Positions 26,627 through 35,644 of a stretch of 64,000 nt of DNA are shown here, piece by piece; position 1 is the first letter of the stretch; each line of letters starts with the position of its first letter. Source of the DNA: Nonomuraea jabiensis. Its GTDB lineage: Bacteria > Actinomycetota > Actinomycetes > Streptosporangiales > Streptosporangiaceae. The translations under genes were made by a program, and so were the position numbers. The stretch spans positions 1,426,001 to 1,490,000 of the forward strand of contig NZ_JACHMB010000001.1 in NCBI RefSeq assembly GCF_014204795.1, in the 5' to 3' direction. The notes beneath the pieces were generated by a model. The model saw nothing but the letters and a program-made list of their open reading frames with translations. It ran no database searches and was not told the DNA's origin.

Positions 26627-28063
26627 TCACCACGCCGTTACGTTGACCTTCCCATCGGAAGAGACTCGCACCACCTGCCCCACCAGCTCCCGCGACTCCG
26701 CCTCCGCCAGCAGCCCGGCCTCCTCCACCACCGCATAAGCCCGCCCTCCCGGCACCTCCACCACCAGCACCCCCCGCTCGGCGGCACCATCACGCCCGTG
26801 CGCCACCGTGTACCCCGCCACCACCCCCTCCCCCGCGCAAGCCCCCACCAGAGGCACCTCCTGGGCCACGAACACCGGCGCGGCACTCCCCAACCGCCCT
26901 CCCGGCTCGCTCGACCACACCGCGTACGTGTGCTTGGTCAGATGCATCCCCACCCCGCTCACCAGCCCGTGCCCCGACTGGGCCCGCAGCAGCCCCGCCA
27001 TGGTCGCCGTGGAGTGCAGGACGTAGTCGCTGGCCGGCCCGCCCGCGTACGGCAGCCCTCCGGTGACCGTGAGCCCGCGCCGGTCCAGGGGATCGAGCCC
27101 GATCGCGTCGCACGCCTGCCGCAGCGCCACCGCGAAACAGCTGTACAGGTCGAGCGCGTGCATGTCGCCGAGCCCGAGCCCGGACCGCTGGAAGGCCGCC
27201 TCCGCCACGTGCGCGATGGCCTCGGAAGACCCGAGGTCCGGCCGCGCGGCCACCTCCCAGGTGTCCTCCCCGTACGCCCACCCGCGCAGGTAGACCCGCC
27301 CTTCGGCGGGCACCCCGAGCCGGTCGGCCAGCCGCGTGCTGGCCAGGACGACGGCCGCCGCCTGGTCCACCTCCAGCACGGCCACCGTGTCCCTGGTGTA
27401 GGGCCAGCCGACGAAGCGCTCGCCCTTCGCGAGCTCGTCGGGGGTGCGGGCGGTCCGGCGCCAGGCGTACGGGTTCGCGGCGGCCACCTCGGTCATGGGC
27501 GCCATCAGGCGGCCCCTGTCCCGCATCTCCTCCTCGATCGTGAGCCCGCACGCCGCCCGCCGCGCCGTCTCCATGATCGCGTAGGTGTGCACCGGCATGA
27601 AGAGCCCGTGGTCCAGCGCGTACGGGTGCGGCGGCCGCTCCCATCCGTACGGGGGCTTGGGCACGGCGGGGTGGCTCCACGGGACGTGCTCGCCCGCCCG
27701 CCGGTACGCCCGCCGCGTCGCCAGCGCCTCGGCCCCCGTGACGAGAGCGGAGTCGAGGTCGCCCGCCGCGATCCTGGCCGCCGCCTCGCCGATGAGCAGT
27801 TGCGGGGCCGTACCGCTGACCTTGGAGTACGCATGGTGGCGCGGCGTCGCGCCGAGACGCTCGGCGAGGCGGCCGACCGGCGAGTCGTACTGCCACGAGT
27901 CGGTGTGGACGATCTGGATCGAGTCCAGCCGCTCGACGGGGAGCCGGGCGTCCTCGGCGGCGGCGCGCGCCGTCTCCTCCCACAGATCGAGCGGTTCCGG
28001 GCCGGGCTGCTCGCGAATGGTGCGTTGGGCGATGCCGATGAGGCAGGGGGTGCGAGGATCCAT
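26627..28063 (-). CDS. Thiolase-superfamily (acetyl-CoA acetyltransferase-like) protein
   Basis: 478 residues from ATG 28063. The thiolase fold is visible (PCLIGIAQRTIRE, AALVTGAEALATRRAYR-like strand, GGLPYAGGPASDYVLHSTA, SGVGMHLTKHTYAVW), but the N-terminal nucleophile Cys motif is not obvious (KVSGTAPQLLIGEAAARI at its place). It may therefore belong to the non-catalytic or lipid-transfer group. YSCFAVALRQACDAIG is another family block. The promoter carries AGAACAAGATTCGG (28078-28091), the element also found before the SDR gene, linking it to lipid or CoA metabolism by inference. Confidence 0.82.
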   Translation of the reverse strand: MDPRTPCLIGIAQRTIREQPGPEPLDLWEETARAAAEDARLPVERLDSIQIVHTDSWQYDSPVGRLAERLGATPRHHAYSKVSGTAPQLLIGEAAARIAAGDLDSALVTGAEALATRRAYRRAGEHVPWSHPAVPKPPYGWERPPHPYALDHGLFMPVHTYAIMETARRAACGLTIEEEMRDRGRLMAPMTEVAAANPYAWRRTARTPDELAKGERFVGWPYTRDTVAVLEVDQAAAVVLASTRLADRLGVPAEGRVYLRGWAYGEDTWEVAARPDLGSSEAIAHVAEAAFQRSGLGLGDMHALDLYSCFAVALRQACDAIGLDPLDRRGLTVTGGLPYAGGPASDYVLHSTATMAGLLRAQSGHGLVSGVGMHLTKHTYAVWSSEPGGRLGSAAPVFVAQEVPLVGACAGEGVVAGYTVAHGRDGAAERGVLVVEVPGGRAYAVVEEAGLLAEAESRELVGQVVRVSSDGKVNVTAW

Positions 28064-28077
28064 GAAACCATCTAACC

Positions 28078-28091
28078 AGAACAAGATTCGG
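28078..28091 (-). promoter_or_regulatory. AGAAC-N4-TTC-N-G motif in the thiolase promoter
   Basis: AGAACAAGATTCGG lies about 15 bp upstream of the thiolase start, the same motif as at 12677-12690, 13776-13789 and 1464-1477. A nearby hairpin GGCATT-TGAT-AATGCC (28104-28119) belongs to the same gene-free stretch. Confidence 0.45.
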
Positions 28092-28346
28092 TTGATAAGA
28101 AGTGGCATTTGATAATGCCTGTTACCGCTGTTGCGCAAGACAAAAAACAAGCGGCGTGACCTGCGAGGATGCCGTTTATGAATACATGCGGTTTCGCTAT
28201 TTCTATAACGGAACGGAACCGGACCATGCTTTTTCGCGTCGTTTCCTGGCCACCCGCTTGCGCCATTCATTAATGTTCCGATCGTTTTCCTGGCCCACCG
28301 GGGCGCAGTACCCCGCTCTGGGCCGCCGAAAGCCGAAAGGAGCTCC

Positions 28347-29468
28347 ATGTTTTCCCGAGCAAGGCGCATCGCGTTCCCGCTCGCCGGTCTGATGGCCGTC
28401 GGGCTGGTCGCGGGCATGGTCGGCGGCACCCCGGCCAACGCACAGGCACCCTCCGACGTCGTGTCCCAGAACTCCGCCACCCCCGCCGAGCAGGCGATCC
28501 AGTTCTGGACCCCCGACCGCGTCAAGCTGGCCACCGACTACGACGACGGCCTCGGCCTGACCTCCAAGGGCGTCAAGGGCAGCAACGACGCACCCGACGG
28601 CCCTCCGGGATCCGTCCCGCCGATCGGTGAGGAGAAGACGAAGGCCAAGAAGAGCAAGCACGTCAATCTGCCCAACACGGTCGGCCGCGTGTTCTTCACG
28701 CTCCCCAAGGCCGACCCGCGCGACCCGAGGAGCTGGCGGTACTGCTCGGCCAGCTCGGTCCAGGGCAAGTACCGCAACCTCGTGGCGACCTCGGCGCACT
28801 GCGTCTACGACACCAGCAAGAACACCTTCTACGACAACTGGATCTTCATCCCGTCGTACTGGGACGGCAACAGTGTCTGGGAGGGCAAGGCGCCCTACGG
28901 CATTTACGCCGCCAAGACGTTCAACGCGCACGACGACTTCGTGGTGAAGGAGGACTACGACTACGACTACGCGTTCGTCAACGTCAACAACGGCATCAAG
29001 GTCAACTGGGAGAAGGTCAACAACCGCTGGCAGTGGACAGTCAAGAACGTCGGCCGTCTCGGTGACAACGTCGGCGGCCAGGGCTTCACCTGGAACAGGA
29101 GCACGAAGCTGAACGTGTTCTCGTTCGGGTACCCGGCGGGCGAGCACCCCGACGGTGACAAGCCGTACACCGGCCGCACGATGAAGTACTGCTACGGCAA
29201 GACCCGGCCGATGCCCGAGGCCAGGAAGTACAACCTGCAGGAGCACATCGGCTTCAAGTGCTCCTTCACCGCCGGCGCGAGCGGCGGGCCGTTCCTCTAC
29301 AACTACAAGAGCGCGTCGCGCACCGGCTACCTGGTCGGCGTCAACAGCGTCGCGTGGGACACCGACGCCAACGACCGCTACGACTACATCTCGTCCCCGT
29401 ACTTCAACACCGACACGTACAAGGTCTACAAGGCCGCGGCCAACCGCTGGACCGGCAACTTCCGCTGA
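28347..29468 (+). CDS. Secreted trypsin-fold serine peptidase, array member 1 (intact triad)
   Basis: 373 residues with a typical signal peptide (RRIAFPLAGLMAVGLVAG, then TPANAQA). Triad: His in LVATSAHCVYD with the Cys pair YCSAS...HC, Asp in YDYDYAFVNV, Ser in TAGASGGPFLYN. A second disulphide is likely between KYCYGK and FKCSF. The loop DTDANDRYD resembles a Ca-binding site. It has no extra domain between the Asp and Ser blocks. ATG 28347 follows aaggagc. It starts a run of six paralogues; with member 2 it is one of the two expected to be active. Substrate unknown. Confidence 0.9.
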   Translation: MFSRARRIAFPLAGLMAVGLVAGMVGGTPANAQAPSDVVSQNSATPAEQAIQFWTPDRVKLATDYDDGLGLTSKGVKGSNDAPDGPPGSVPPIGEEKTKAKKSKHVNLPNTVGRVFFTLPKADPRDPRSWRYCSASSVQGKYRNLVATSAHCVYDTSKNTFYDNWIFIPSYWDGNSVWEGKAPYGIYAAKTFNAHDDFVVKEDYDYDYAFVNVNNGIKVNWEKVNNRWQWTVKNVGRLGDNVGGQGFTWNRSTKLNVFSFGYPAGEHPDGDKPYTGRTMKYCYGKTRPMPEARKYNLQEHIGFKCSFTAGASGGPFLYNYKSASRTGYLVGVNSVAWDTDANDRYDYISSPYFNTDTYKVYKAAANRWTGNFR

Positions 29469-29484
29469 TCGAGGTGGCACCTGA

Positions 29485-29514
29485 GGCCCCGGTTCCCCTG
29501 GGAACCGGGGCCTT
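29485..29514 (+). terminator. Terminator after array member 1
   Basis: GGCCCCGGTTCCC and GGGAACCGGGGCC form a 13-bp stem with a minimal loop, 17 bp after the stop, followed by TTCC. Confidence 0.8.
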
Positions 29515-29597
29515 CCACTGAGGCGTACATCACTGGAGCGGGCGCGGAATGAGTGGAATTCAACAAGCGCCTACACCCGCTCTGACCTGTGGAAACG

Positions 29598-29675
29598 TTC
29601 GTTACCAATGATCATTTAGAGATCTGTCTGACGATGTCCTTATAGTGCACAGAGCACTCTTGATCAGGTAACGAA
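29598..29675. repeat. Large inverted repeat upstream of array member 2
   Basis: TTCGTTACCAATGATCA (29598-29614) is inverted as TGATCAGGTAACGAA (29661-29675), differing by a 2-base gap. Inside lies a small hairpin, AGTGC-ACAGA-GCACT (29644-29658). It is 74 bp upstream of the next start and could be a regulator-binding pair or a structured leader. Confidence 0.6.
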
Positions 29676-29748
29676 TCTCTATCCTGGCTGCAATACCACC
29701 AGTACATCTGGAAAAATCCACCCTTACGACCCCAAGAAAGGCTAATTC

Positions 29749-30852
29749 ATGATCCCCCGGGCCAGGCACTTGGTGGCGGCTGCGCTCAGCAGCGCGCTGC
29801 TGATGATGCCTGCCTTCACGGGGATCGCGAACGCCGCGCCCGACAGCAGGGTCTTCGCCGTCTCCCTGGCCAAGACCGCGGTGGACGTGAAGCGGGTCGC
29901 CGACTACTGGACACCCGACCAGCTCAAGCAGGCCGACAGCTACAGCCCCGCGACGCCCGGCGCCCAGGCCGCCACGCCTGCGCCGTCGGCCTCCGCGCAG
30001 GCCTCCAATACCGCCGCGCAGGCCGCGGCCTCCGTCCCGCGAGCCCTCGCCGCCCAGGCCGTGTCGCCCGCGCTGCCGCGCAAGGGCTCGGTCGCCAGGA
30101 CCATGGGCAAGGTGTTCTTCCGGTTCGGGGACAAGGAGTACTGGTGCTCGGCCAGCGCGGTCGCCGCCAGGAACCGCAGCGTCGTCGCGACGGCCGGGCA
30201 CTGCGCGTACGACCCGCGGCAGGCCAAGGCGGCCGACTACTGGATCTTCGTCCCCAACCCCGGCCCCAACGGCGAGACGCCCGACGGCATCTACGTGGGC
30301 TCCTCGATCAGCATGCACGAGGATTGGTCGGGCAAGGGCGACTACGACTTCGACTACGCGTTCGTGACCGTGCACCGCGGCTTCAAGTGGGAGGCCAAGG
30401 ACGGCCGCTACGTCATGAAGGACGTGGGCCGGCTCCAGGACAACGTCGGCGGCCAGGGCATCGAGCTGAACAAGAAGCCGACCACGTACACGGTGGCCGC
30501 CTTCGGCTACCCGGCGGGCGCGCAGCCCGACGGCAGCCGCCCGTTCGACGGCAAGCGCCTGGAGATGTGCAAGGAAGGTCCCACCCGCTGGACCTCCGCC
30601 GTCAGCCTCGACCTGCAGAAGGGCGTGCAGCTGCTCAACTGCGACTTCAGCCCGGGCGCGAGCGGCGGTCCATGGCTGATCGGCTTCAACAAGGACCGCT
30701 GGACCGGCTACCTGAACGGCGTCAACAGCCTGACCTGGAACAGGGACGCGAAGGGCTGGTACGACGCGGTGTCGTCCCCGTACTTCGACACCACCGCCGG
30801 AGCGGTCTACCGACGCGCCGCCGCGCTGACCACTCCGTCGAATGTGACCTAA
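29749..30852 (+). CDS. Secreted trypsin-fold serine peptidase, array member 2 (intact triad)
   Basis: 367 residues. Signal peptide RHLVAAALSSALLMMPAFTG then IANAAP. An Ala/Gln/Pro/Ser linker (about 65-105) separates the prosegment from the catalytic domain. Triad: VVATAGHCAYD, YDFDYAFVTV, SPGASGGPWLIG; Cys residues as in member 1 (WCSAS...GHC; LEMCKEG and LLNCDF). The Ca-loop-like motif is weak here (NRDAKGWYD). It is the most divergent array member and has a large inverted repeat in its promoter. No hairpin terminator is evident behind it; the CRP-type site of member 3 overlaps its stop. Confidence 0.9.
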   Translation: MIPRARHLVAAALSSALLMMPAFTGIANAAPDSRVFAVSLAKTAVDVKRVADYWTPDQLKQADSYSPATPGAQAATPAPSASAQASNTAAQAAASVPRALAAQAVSPALPRKGSVARTMGKVFFRFGDKEYWCSASAVAARNRSVVATAGHCAYDPRQAKAADYWIFVPNPGPNGETPDGIYVGSSISMHEDWSGKGDYDFDYAFVTVHRGFKWEAKDGRYVMKDVGRLQDNVGGQGIELNKKPTTYTVAAFGYPAGAQPDGSRPFDGKRLEMCKEGPTRWTSAVSLDLQKGVQLLNCDFSPGASGGPWLIGFNKDRWTGYLNGVNSLTWNRDAKGWYDAVSSPYFDTTAGAVYRRAAALTTPSNVT

Positions 30853-30858
30853 ATCACT
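30843..30858 (+). promoter_or_regulatory. CRP/GlxR-type site upstream of array member 3
   Basis: TGTGACCTAAATCACT matches TGTGA-N6-TCACA with one change. It lies 192 bp before the TTG start at 31050 and overlaps the stop of member 2. Binding by a cAMP receptor-type protein is inferred from the pattern. Confidence 0.5.
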
Positions 30859-31049
30859 GCAACCGTCCGGTCACTACTCGTGATCAGCGCATCCTTTGTC
30901 TCAGCAAGGTCACGGCGCCCCGTTGGAACGCTGACACGATCTACCCGAAATTCACATGTCCATTGTCAAACCGGTAAGTTCCCGGCTGTCCGTTTGCTGA
31001 GTTATGGAGGTGCACGAGGCGCCTCATGTCAGCGCAACCTGGAGTTACC

Positions 31050-32213
31050 TTGAAGCGAATCCTTCTGCCCGCCGGCGGCGCCGTTCTCGCGACTGGCCTG
31101 CTCGCCGTAGGTCTGACCGGTACGGCCCAGGCCGACGGCGACGTCTCCCACGACCCGATGGCCAACAACACCGCCGAGGCCGCCTCCGTCGCCTCCTTCT
31201 GGCTCGCCTCGAACGGAGCCGCGCTTCGCCAGGCGACCCAGTACACCTGGGACGCGAACGAAGTCCGGAAGGTCGTCTCCAAGGGCGGCTACAGCCCCGA
31301 CGGCAAGCCCGGCACCACGGCACCGACCGGCGAGTCGAAGTCGACCGCCAAGGCCCAGAACGTGAACATCCCCAAGACCGTCGGCAAGGTCTTCTTCGTC
31401 GACGGCTCCGGCAAGTTCCGCTGGTGCTCGGCCACCTCCATCCAGTCGAACTACCGCAACCTGGTCTCCACGGCCGGCCACTGCGTCTACGACACGGACA
31501 GCGACAAGGCGCTCCTCGACAACTGGGTCTTCGTCCCCGGCTACTACCAGGGCAAGACCCCGTGGGGCATCTACGTGGGCAAGCAGGCCTTCACCCACTA
31601 CGACTTCGACACGTACGAGGACTGGGACCGCGACTACGCCTTCGTCACGGTCTACAACGGCATCCAGTTCAACGGCGTGAAGCAGGTGGACCGCAAGGAC
31701 TACGCCCGCTTCACCGGCCCGAAGCGCTCGTGGGGCGGCCGCTACTACATCCTGCTGTCCAAGGACGCGGGCCGTCTCGGTGACAACGTCGGCGGCCAGG
31801 GCTTCGCCTGGAACCAGCCCACCGGCAAGCCCGTCCGCGCCTTCGGCTACCCGGCCGCTCCGCACCCGGACGGCAACAAGCCGTACAGCGGCGTCACGCC
31901 GAAGAACTGCTACGGCACCACCACCGCCAAGGCGGTCGGCGCCCCCTGGCTCAAGATCGAAGAGCACATCGGCCTCAAGTGCGCCGTGACCCCCGGTTAC
32001 GACGGCGGCCCCTGGCTCCTCAACTACAGCAACGGCAAGCGCCTGGGCTACGTGAACGGTGTGACGAGCACCTTCGCCGACCAGGACGGTAACGACCGCG
32101 TCGACTACATCACCTCGCCCTACTTCGACGGCGAGACGGCCGCGGTGTACAACGCGGCCAAGAACGTGTGGTCCGGCAAGATCGTCGGCCCGAACGGCGA
32201 GCTGTACAAGTAA
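31050..32213 (+). CDS. Secreted trypsin-fold pseudoprotease, array member 3 (Ser to Asp)
   Basis: 387 residues from TTG 31050; the same TTGAAGCG start follows ggagttacc in member 5 (ATG 31026 would add eight residues). Signal peptide KRILLPAGGAVLATGLLAVG then TAQA. His (VSTAGHCVYD) and Asp (DWDRDYAFVTV) are present, but the nucleophile block reads TPGYDGGPWLLN: Asp replaces Ser. Cysteines are retained (NCYGTT, LKCAVT), and DQDGNDRVD resembles a Ca loop. It lacks the large insert of members 4-6. It ends KIVGPNGELYK, almost identical to the tail of member 6. Confidence 0.88.
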   Translation: MKRILLPAGGAVLATGLLAVGLTGTAQADGDVSHDPMANNTAEAASVASFWLASNGAALRQATQYTWDANEVRKVVSKGGYSPDGKPGTTAPTGESKSTAKAQNVNIPKTVGKVFFVDGSGKFRWCSATSIQSNYRNLVSTAGHCVYDTDSDKALLDNWVFVPGYYQGKTPWGIYVGKQAFTHYDFDTYEDWDRDYAFVTVYNGIQFNGVKQVDRKDYARFTGPKRSWGGRYYILLSKDAGRLGDNVGGQGFAWNQPTGKPVRAFGYPAAPHPDGNKPYSGVTPKNCYGTTTAKAVGAPWLKIEEHIGLKCAVTPGYDGGPWLLNYSNGKRLGYVNGVTSTFADQDGNDRVDYITSPYFDGETAAVYNAAKNVWSGKIVGPNGELYK

Positions 32214-32229
32214 GCCCTTCCAGGGGAAA

Positions 32230-32261
32230 GGCGAGGGTCTCGGCATCCCGAGGCCCTCGCC
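32230..32261 (+). terminator. Terminator after array member 3
   Basis: GGCGAGGG and CCCTCGCC enclose a second stem (CTCGG...CCGAG), beginning 17 bp after the stop. It lies just before the interrupted dispersed repeat. Confidence 0.7.
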
Positions 32262-32355
32262 TCAACTGTTTCCGGGCCCAAAAGCACGGCCTTCCACTCG
32301 GGGGCGCTTCGCGCCATGAAGTTCCAGCCAGCGCCTCCCAAGGGGGCTTCACCCC

Positions 32356-33915
32356 AATGCCGCTTAGTTAAGGGCTTTGGTGGTGATTGTGAGGGTGTAG
32401 GCGATCTTGCCTGGGGGCGGCGGGTCGCTGGGTTTCTTGCGGGCGTAGCGGCTGGTGCCGATGTGCGTGGCGGTGCGGGGATAGCTGCGGTCTCTGCGAG
32501 CAGGTAGCAGGTCGGCCAGGAGGTGGTGGGCGAAGTCGCGCCAGGTGGTGGGCACTGTGGCGGAGCGGCGTGCGGCGCGCAGGGTGATGGTGAAGGAGAT
32601 GCGGTCGGGGTCGAGGCCGGCGGTGGCGGCGGCGTGGGCTTCTGCGGTGCACAGGGCTTGGTAGACGATCAGGAAGGCGTAGATTTCCTGGCGGATGCCG
32701 TCGGGGGTGTGGGAGCGCAGGACGCGGCCGGCGCCGCGGAGGTGGGTTTTGAGTTCGGCGTAGCCGCCTTCGGCTTCCCAGCGTTGGTGGTAGAGGGCGG
32801 CGAGTTGGTCGGCGGGGGCCAGGTTCGGGTCGAGCAGGCTAGTGATCAGGCGTAGGTGTTCGGTGCGGACGTGGCCGCCGGCGTTGCCGATGGTGATGCT
32901 GTAGTCGATGACGCGGACCTGGTGTCCGTCGCGGGCTGGGCTGAGGGGCTTGGCTGGGTGTCGGTGGGCGTGGCGGGTGCGGCGGCGGATCTCGGCTGGG
33001 GTGGGGATGACAGACAGGAACGAGCCGTCGGGTAGGTCGGTCAGGCGGTCCAAGCGGGTGCTGGTGCGGGCGCGCCAGAGCAGGTGGGCGCCGGTGGCGC
33101 GGGCGGTCTGCCACATGGCGTGGCCGCGGAAGTTCTGATCGGCCAACAGCAGCATGCCGGGGCCGAGCGCGCCGGTCAGACGGCTGGCCAGGACCTGTTC
33201 GCTGGCCGCGTCGATGCCGTCGAAGGTGGCATCGGCGATCGCGTGGGTGCCGCACTCGGTCACGGTCATCAGCCGTATTTGCGGGCAGGACGCGCCGTTA
33301 CGGGTATCGAAGGCGGCGATGTTGCCGACGCTGCCGGGCAGATCCAAGGTGGTGGCATCCCACGCCATAAGCCGCAGGCCGAAAGCGTGAGCGCCGGGCG
33401 TGGACGAGCCGGCCAGCACGCCGCGCACGCGCTGGAACAACGCGGCCCATCGGCTCGGATCCCAGCCGCGCTCGCGCCTGCGTCAACGCCGAACTGGTCG
33501 GCAACCGGTAGTCCTGCCCGCGCCGCCCGAGCGCGGCCAGAAGGTCACGCAAGACCGCCCGATAACCCGGAGCAGCTCGACTGTCAGCAGCACTGAACAG
33601 GCATAACGCCAAAACGAAGTACACCATCAGCCGGGCGGGAAGCTTGCGTCGACGCTGTTGTATCCGCCCGGTCTCCGCCAGGGCCGCATCGACCACCTGT
33701 GGGTTGATCCACCGCGACAACACCCCCAACCTGACCTGATCCGGCACATCCCGCGACGGCATGGCAAACTGAGCGGGCAACGAAGCTCCCCACAACGAGC
33801 TGATCTTGGTCGATCGCCCGTTCTACCAGGGGAGCTTCGTTGCCACCAACCCCCTGCCACTCAGCTGCGCCCCACTCGTGATCACACCGAACGCCACTCT
33901 TAACTAAGCGGCATT
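32356..33915 (-). mobile_element. IS4-family insertion sequence, 1560 bp
   Basis: Terminal inverted repeats of 17 bp: AATGCCGCTTAGTTAAG at 32356-32372 and its complement at 33899-33915. Flanking direct repeat GGGGCTTCACCCC (13 bp) at 32343-32355 and 33916-33928. The size, the target-duplication length and the YREK transposase agree with the IS4 family. The transposase is on the minus strand and is interrupted by a frameshift. Confidence 0.88.
32364..33795 (-). pseudogene. IS4-type transposase, frameshifted
   Basis: The 5' frame (GTG 33795) carries the N-terminal domain up to SALTQARARLGSEPMG. The 3' frame continues from LFQRVRGVLAG near 33440 with the catalytic core: MAWDATTLDLPG (first Asp), LLLADQNFRGH (second Asp) and YHQRWEAEGGYAELK, an exact Y-x2-R-x3-E-x6-K signature. 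Joining needs a one-base shift between about 33440 and 33490, because the downstream frame has a stop at the 5' edge of that interval. It is either a dead transposase or a sequencing error; a programmed shift is less likely because no slippery run is visible. Confidence 0.82.
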
Positions 33916-33928
33916 GGGGCTTCACCCC

Positions 33929-34654
33929 CTTTCGATCCCCCTCGGCCCCCGCTCGCTCCGCTCGCCAGCACCCACCCCTTGCCCGGTTACCGGCTTGGCC
34001 TGCTGGAGCCCACCCTGAGCGGTCCTCGCTTCGCTCGGACCATTTCGTCTCCGCCAAACCCTCTGACCCACCGAGAGCCGTCTACAAGGGACCGCGCGTC
34101 CGTCGGGCGAAGACGGGGGCCAGCACGCCCATCACCTCATGAGGGCTTTCGCCGATAGCCGTGTTCCACCCGCGATGGCGGCCGCCATGTGATGACAGCC
34201 GTCGAGATCGGGGTCCTCCGTTCGATCGGGCGAACCTCGAATCATCGCCCGGCCGCCGGTGCGGAGAGCGGTGCCGCTCGCGCACGATGACGCGGTCCCA
34301 CTCCTCCAACAGAGCCTCGATGTCGGTACTGTCGGGCCCCCACGACACCAGCGACGCCCTGGCAGGCGGCCGCAGTCGCCTACAGACGCTCAAGTAGCTT
34401 GCGGTCACCACTATCCGCTTCGAACGTTCTCGCCGCTGGGGGCATGAGTCGACGGCATGGCCTCGTAGGCCCGTAGGTCGTCTCGCCTCGGAGATGGCCG
34501 GCCGGAACCGCAGGCGGTATCCGGTCAGCCCGGATTGATCAATGGCGGCCCCAGGCCGATGACACAGGTACCGGACCGGTCTGAATACCGACCCAAGAAT
34601 AAGATCTTTTTTGGATCTGCTGACAGAGAGTATTTACCTTGTCACGATGGGCAC
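33929..34654. other. Gene-free stretch between the IS and the IS5-type remnant
   Basis: The first part is the right arm of the dispersed repeat plus a small hairpin GGTCC...GGACC (34020-34041). Beyond it, open frames on both strands between 34080 and 34450 overlap one another and have no recognisable motifs. AGATC-TTTTTT-GGATCT near 34602 is a small hairpin just before the transposase remnant. No function is assigned. Confidence 0.5.
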
Positions 34655-35059
34655 ATGCATCGTGGCGATCTGACGAACGCCGAATGGGAACGGCTGGCAT
34701 CGCTGCTACCCCCCGGCGACACCCTAGGAGACCGGTGGGACGAGCACCGGATGATGATCAATGGGGTGCTCTACCAAGCCAGGACCGGTCTGCGGTGGCG
34801 TCATCTGCCCGGACGATTCGGCTGCTGGGTGACCATCTACCGGCACCACCGCCACTGGGCGGCCGACGGCACCTGGCGGCGGCTGCTGAGAGCGATCGAG
34901 ACCGCTCAGGACGACGCGACGACCGATGACGGCGCCGCACAGCCACCCCCGCGCCCCGCCCCCGTCCACCACCCCCGGCACGAAGCCCTCGCCCACGATC
35001 CGGTGCTGCTGAGCCTGCGGTCCCACCTGGCGGCGGTCGTCCGGCAGAGGGACATCTAG
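34655..35059 (+). pseudogene. IS5-type (DUF4096) transposase N-terminal remnant
   Basis: 134 residues. MHRGDLTNAEWERLASLLPP, DEHRMMINGVLYQARTGLRW and HLPGRFGCWVTIYRHHRHWA are the N-terminal domain of IS5-like transposases common in actinomycetes. After AIETAQDDATTDDGA the sequence becomes Pro/His-rich, where a DDE core with VDSTIVRAHQ should follow, so the element is truncated or rearranged. No terminal repeats could be identified. Confidence 0.72.
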
Positions 35060-35237
35060 CCCCAGGGCCCTGCCTGCCCGCCCGATCGGTTCACCCTTCC
35101 TCCGACGGCCGAGGAGCACCCCTCCAGCTCCTCGCCCGCCATCCCGCACACTGAGGCGCTTCAGAGCACCCCAGTCCATATAGGCCAGGCGCGGGGGTGT
35201 CTCCCCCTACGACCGACCCCACGCCCGGCGCTCCACA

Positions 35238-35281
35238 GCCGTCCTCGCCGACCCTCCTCCCGGCGAGGACGGCCTCTTTTT
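35238..35281 (+). terminator. Strong hairpin with T-run
   Basis: GCCGTCCTCGCCG and CGGCGAGGACGGC form a 13-bp stem followed by CTCTTTTTG. It insulates array member 4 from the IS region; which gene it once terminated is unclear. Confidence 0.75.
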
Positions 35282-35359
35282 GAGCGCCTACAACCCGAAC
35301 CTGAAGATCACCTGTGAGGATTGGAGCGAGTTAGACGGATTAGGCGCCAATCCGGTTCC

Positions 35360-35375
35360 TGTGATCTGGATCACG
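35360..35375 (+). promoter_or_regulatory. CRP/GlxR-type site upstream of array member 4
   Basis: TGTGATCTGGATCACG matches TGTGA-N6-TCACA with one change in the last base. It lies 285 bp before the TTG start, nearly the same distance as the site before member 5. Confidence 0.5.
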
Positions 35376-35570
35376 TTTCGCCGACTACGGTATGTGGCGA
35401 ACGGCTAACGACACTCCAGTTCCATCAGCAATAACCCCGCCATACCCAGCGAAAACGTAACTATCCAATCACCGCGCGCAAAGATCTCTGACTGATAACA
35501 GCACGGTAACGGCGGTAGGGGTTCCTTCCGGATCACCCAAACCGGGTTCCACCTGCGGAGATCACCACGC

Positions 35571-35609
35571 TATGTTCCTTGCTATCCCTTTACTGACGCA
35601 TGGGACGCA
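35571..35609 (+). promoter_or_regulatory. Conserved leader block of array member 4
   Basis: A 39-bp block starting with a -10-like TATGTT (35571-35576) is identical at 38 of 39 positions to 37539-37577 upstream of member 5. Flanking sequence is not similar. It covers the probable transcription start and first part of the untranslated leader. Confidence 0.6.
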
Positions 35610-35644
35610 TGTTGCGACCCACGACAGAGCAAGGAGCAGTTCCC

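Larger units (their letters stand above)
32288..34015 (+). repeat. Dispersed intergenic repeat, second copy, split by an IS
   Basis: The left part (32288-32355) and right part (33929-34015) together match the uninterrupted copy at 4588-4735 read in reverse. The insertion point lies in a GC palindrome-like segment of the repeat. The empty site reconstructed with one copy of GGGGCTTCACCCC agrees with the other copy. Confidence 0.7.
35060..35644. other. Regulatory stretch before array member 4
   Basis: No gene is seen. It holds a terminator-like hairpin (35238-35281), a CRP-type site (35360-35375), AT-richer promoter sequence and the conserved 39-bp leader block (35571-35609). Confidence 0.6.

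Noticed and set aside
23013..28063. Mobile genomic island around vapBC
   Set aside because: No integrase, tRNA, direct repeats or change in base composition is evident around the toxin-antitoxin pair.
28064..28346. Riboswitch before array member 1
   Set aside because: Only small hairpins are seen; nothing matches known riboswitch cores such as the c-di-AMP type found before secreted hydrolases.
33440..33490. Programmed ribosomal frameshift in the IS transposase
   Set aside because: No slippery heptamer or obvious stimulatory structure; a simple frameshift mutation or sequencing error is a better explanation.
34082..34411. Open frame on the minus strand after the IS
   Set aside because: Overlapped by plus-strand frames, no recognisable motif and probably debris next to mobile elements; not listed as a gene.
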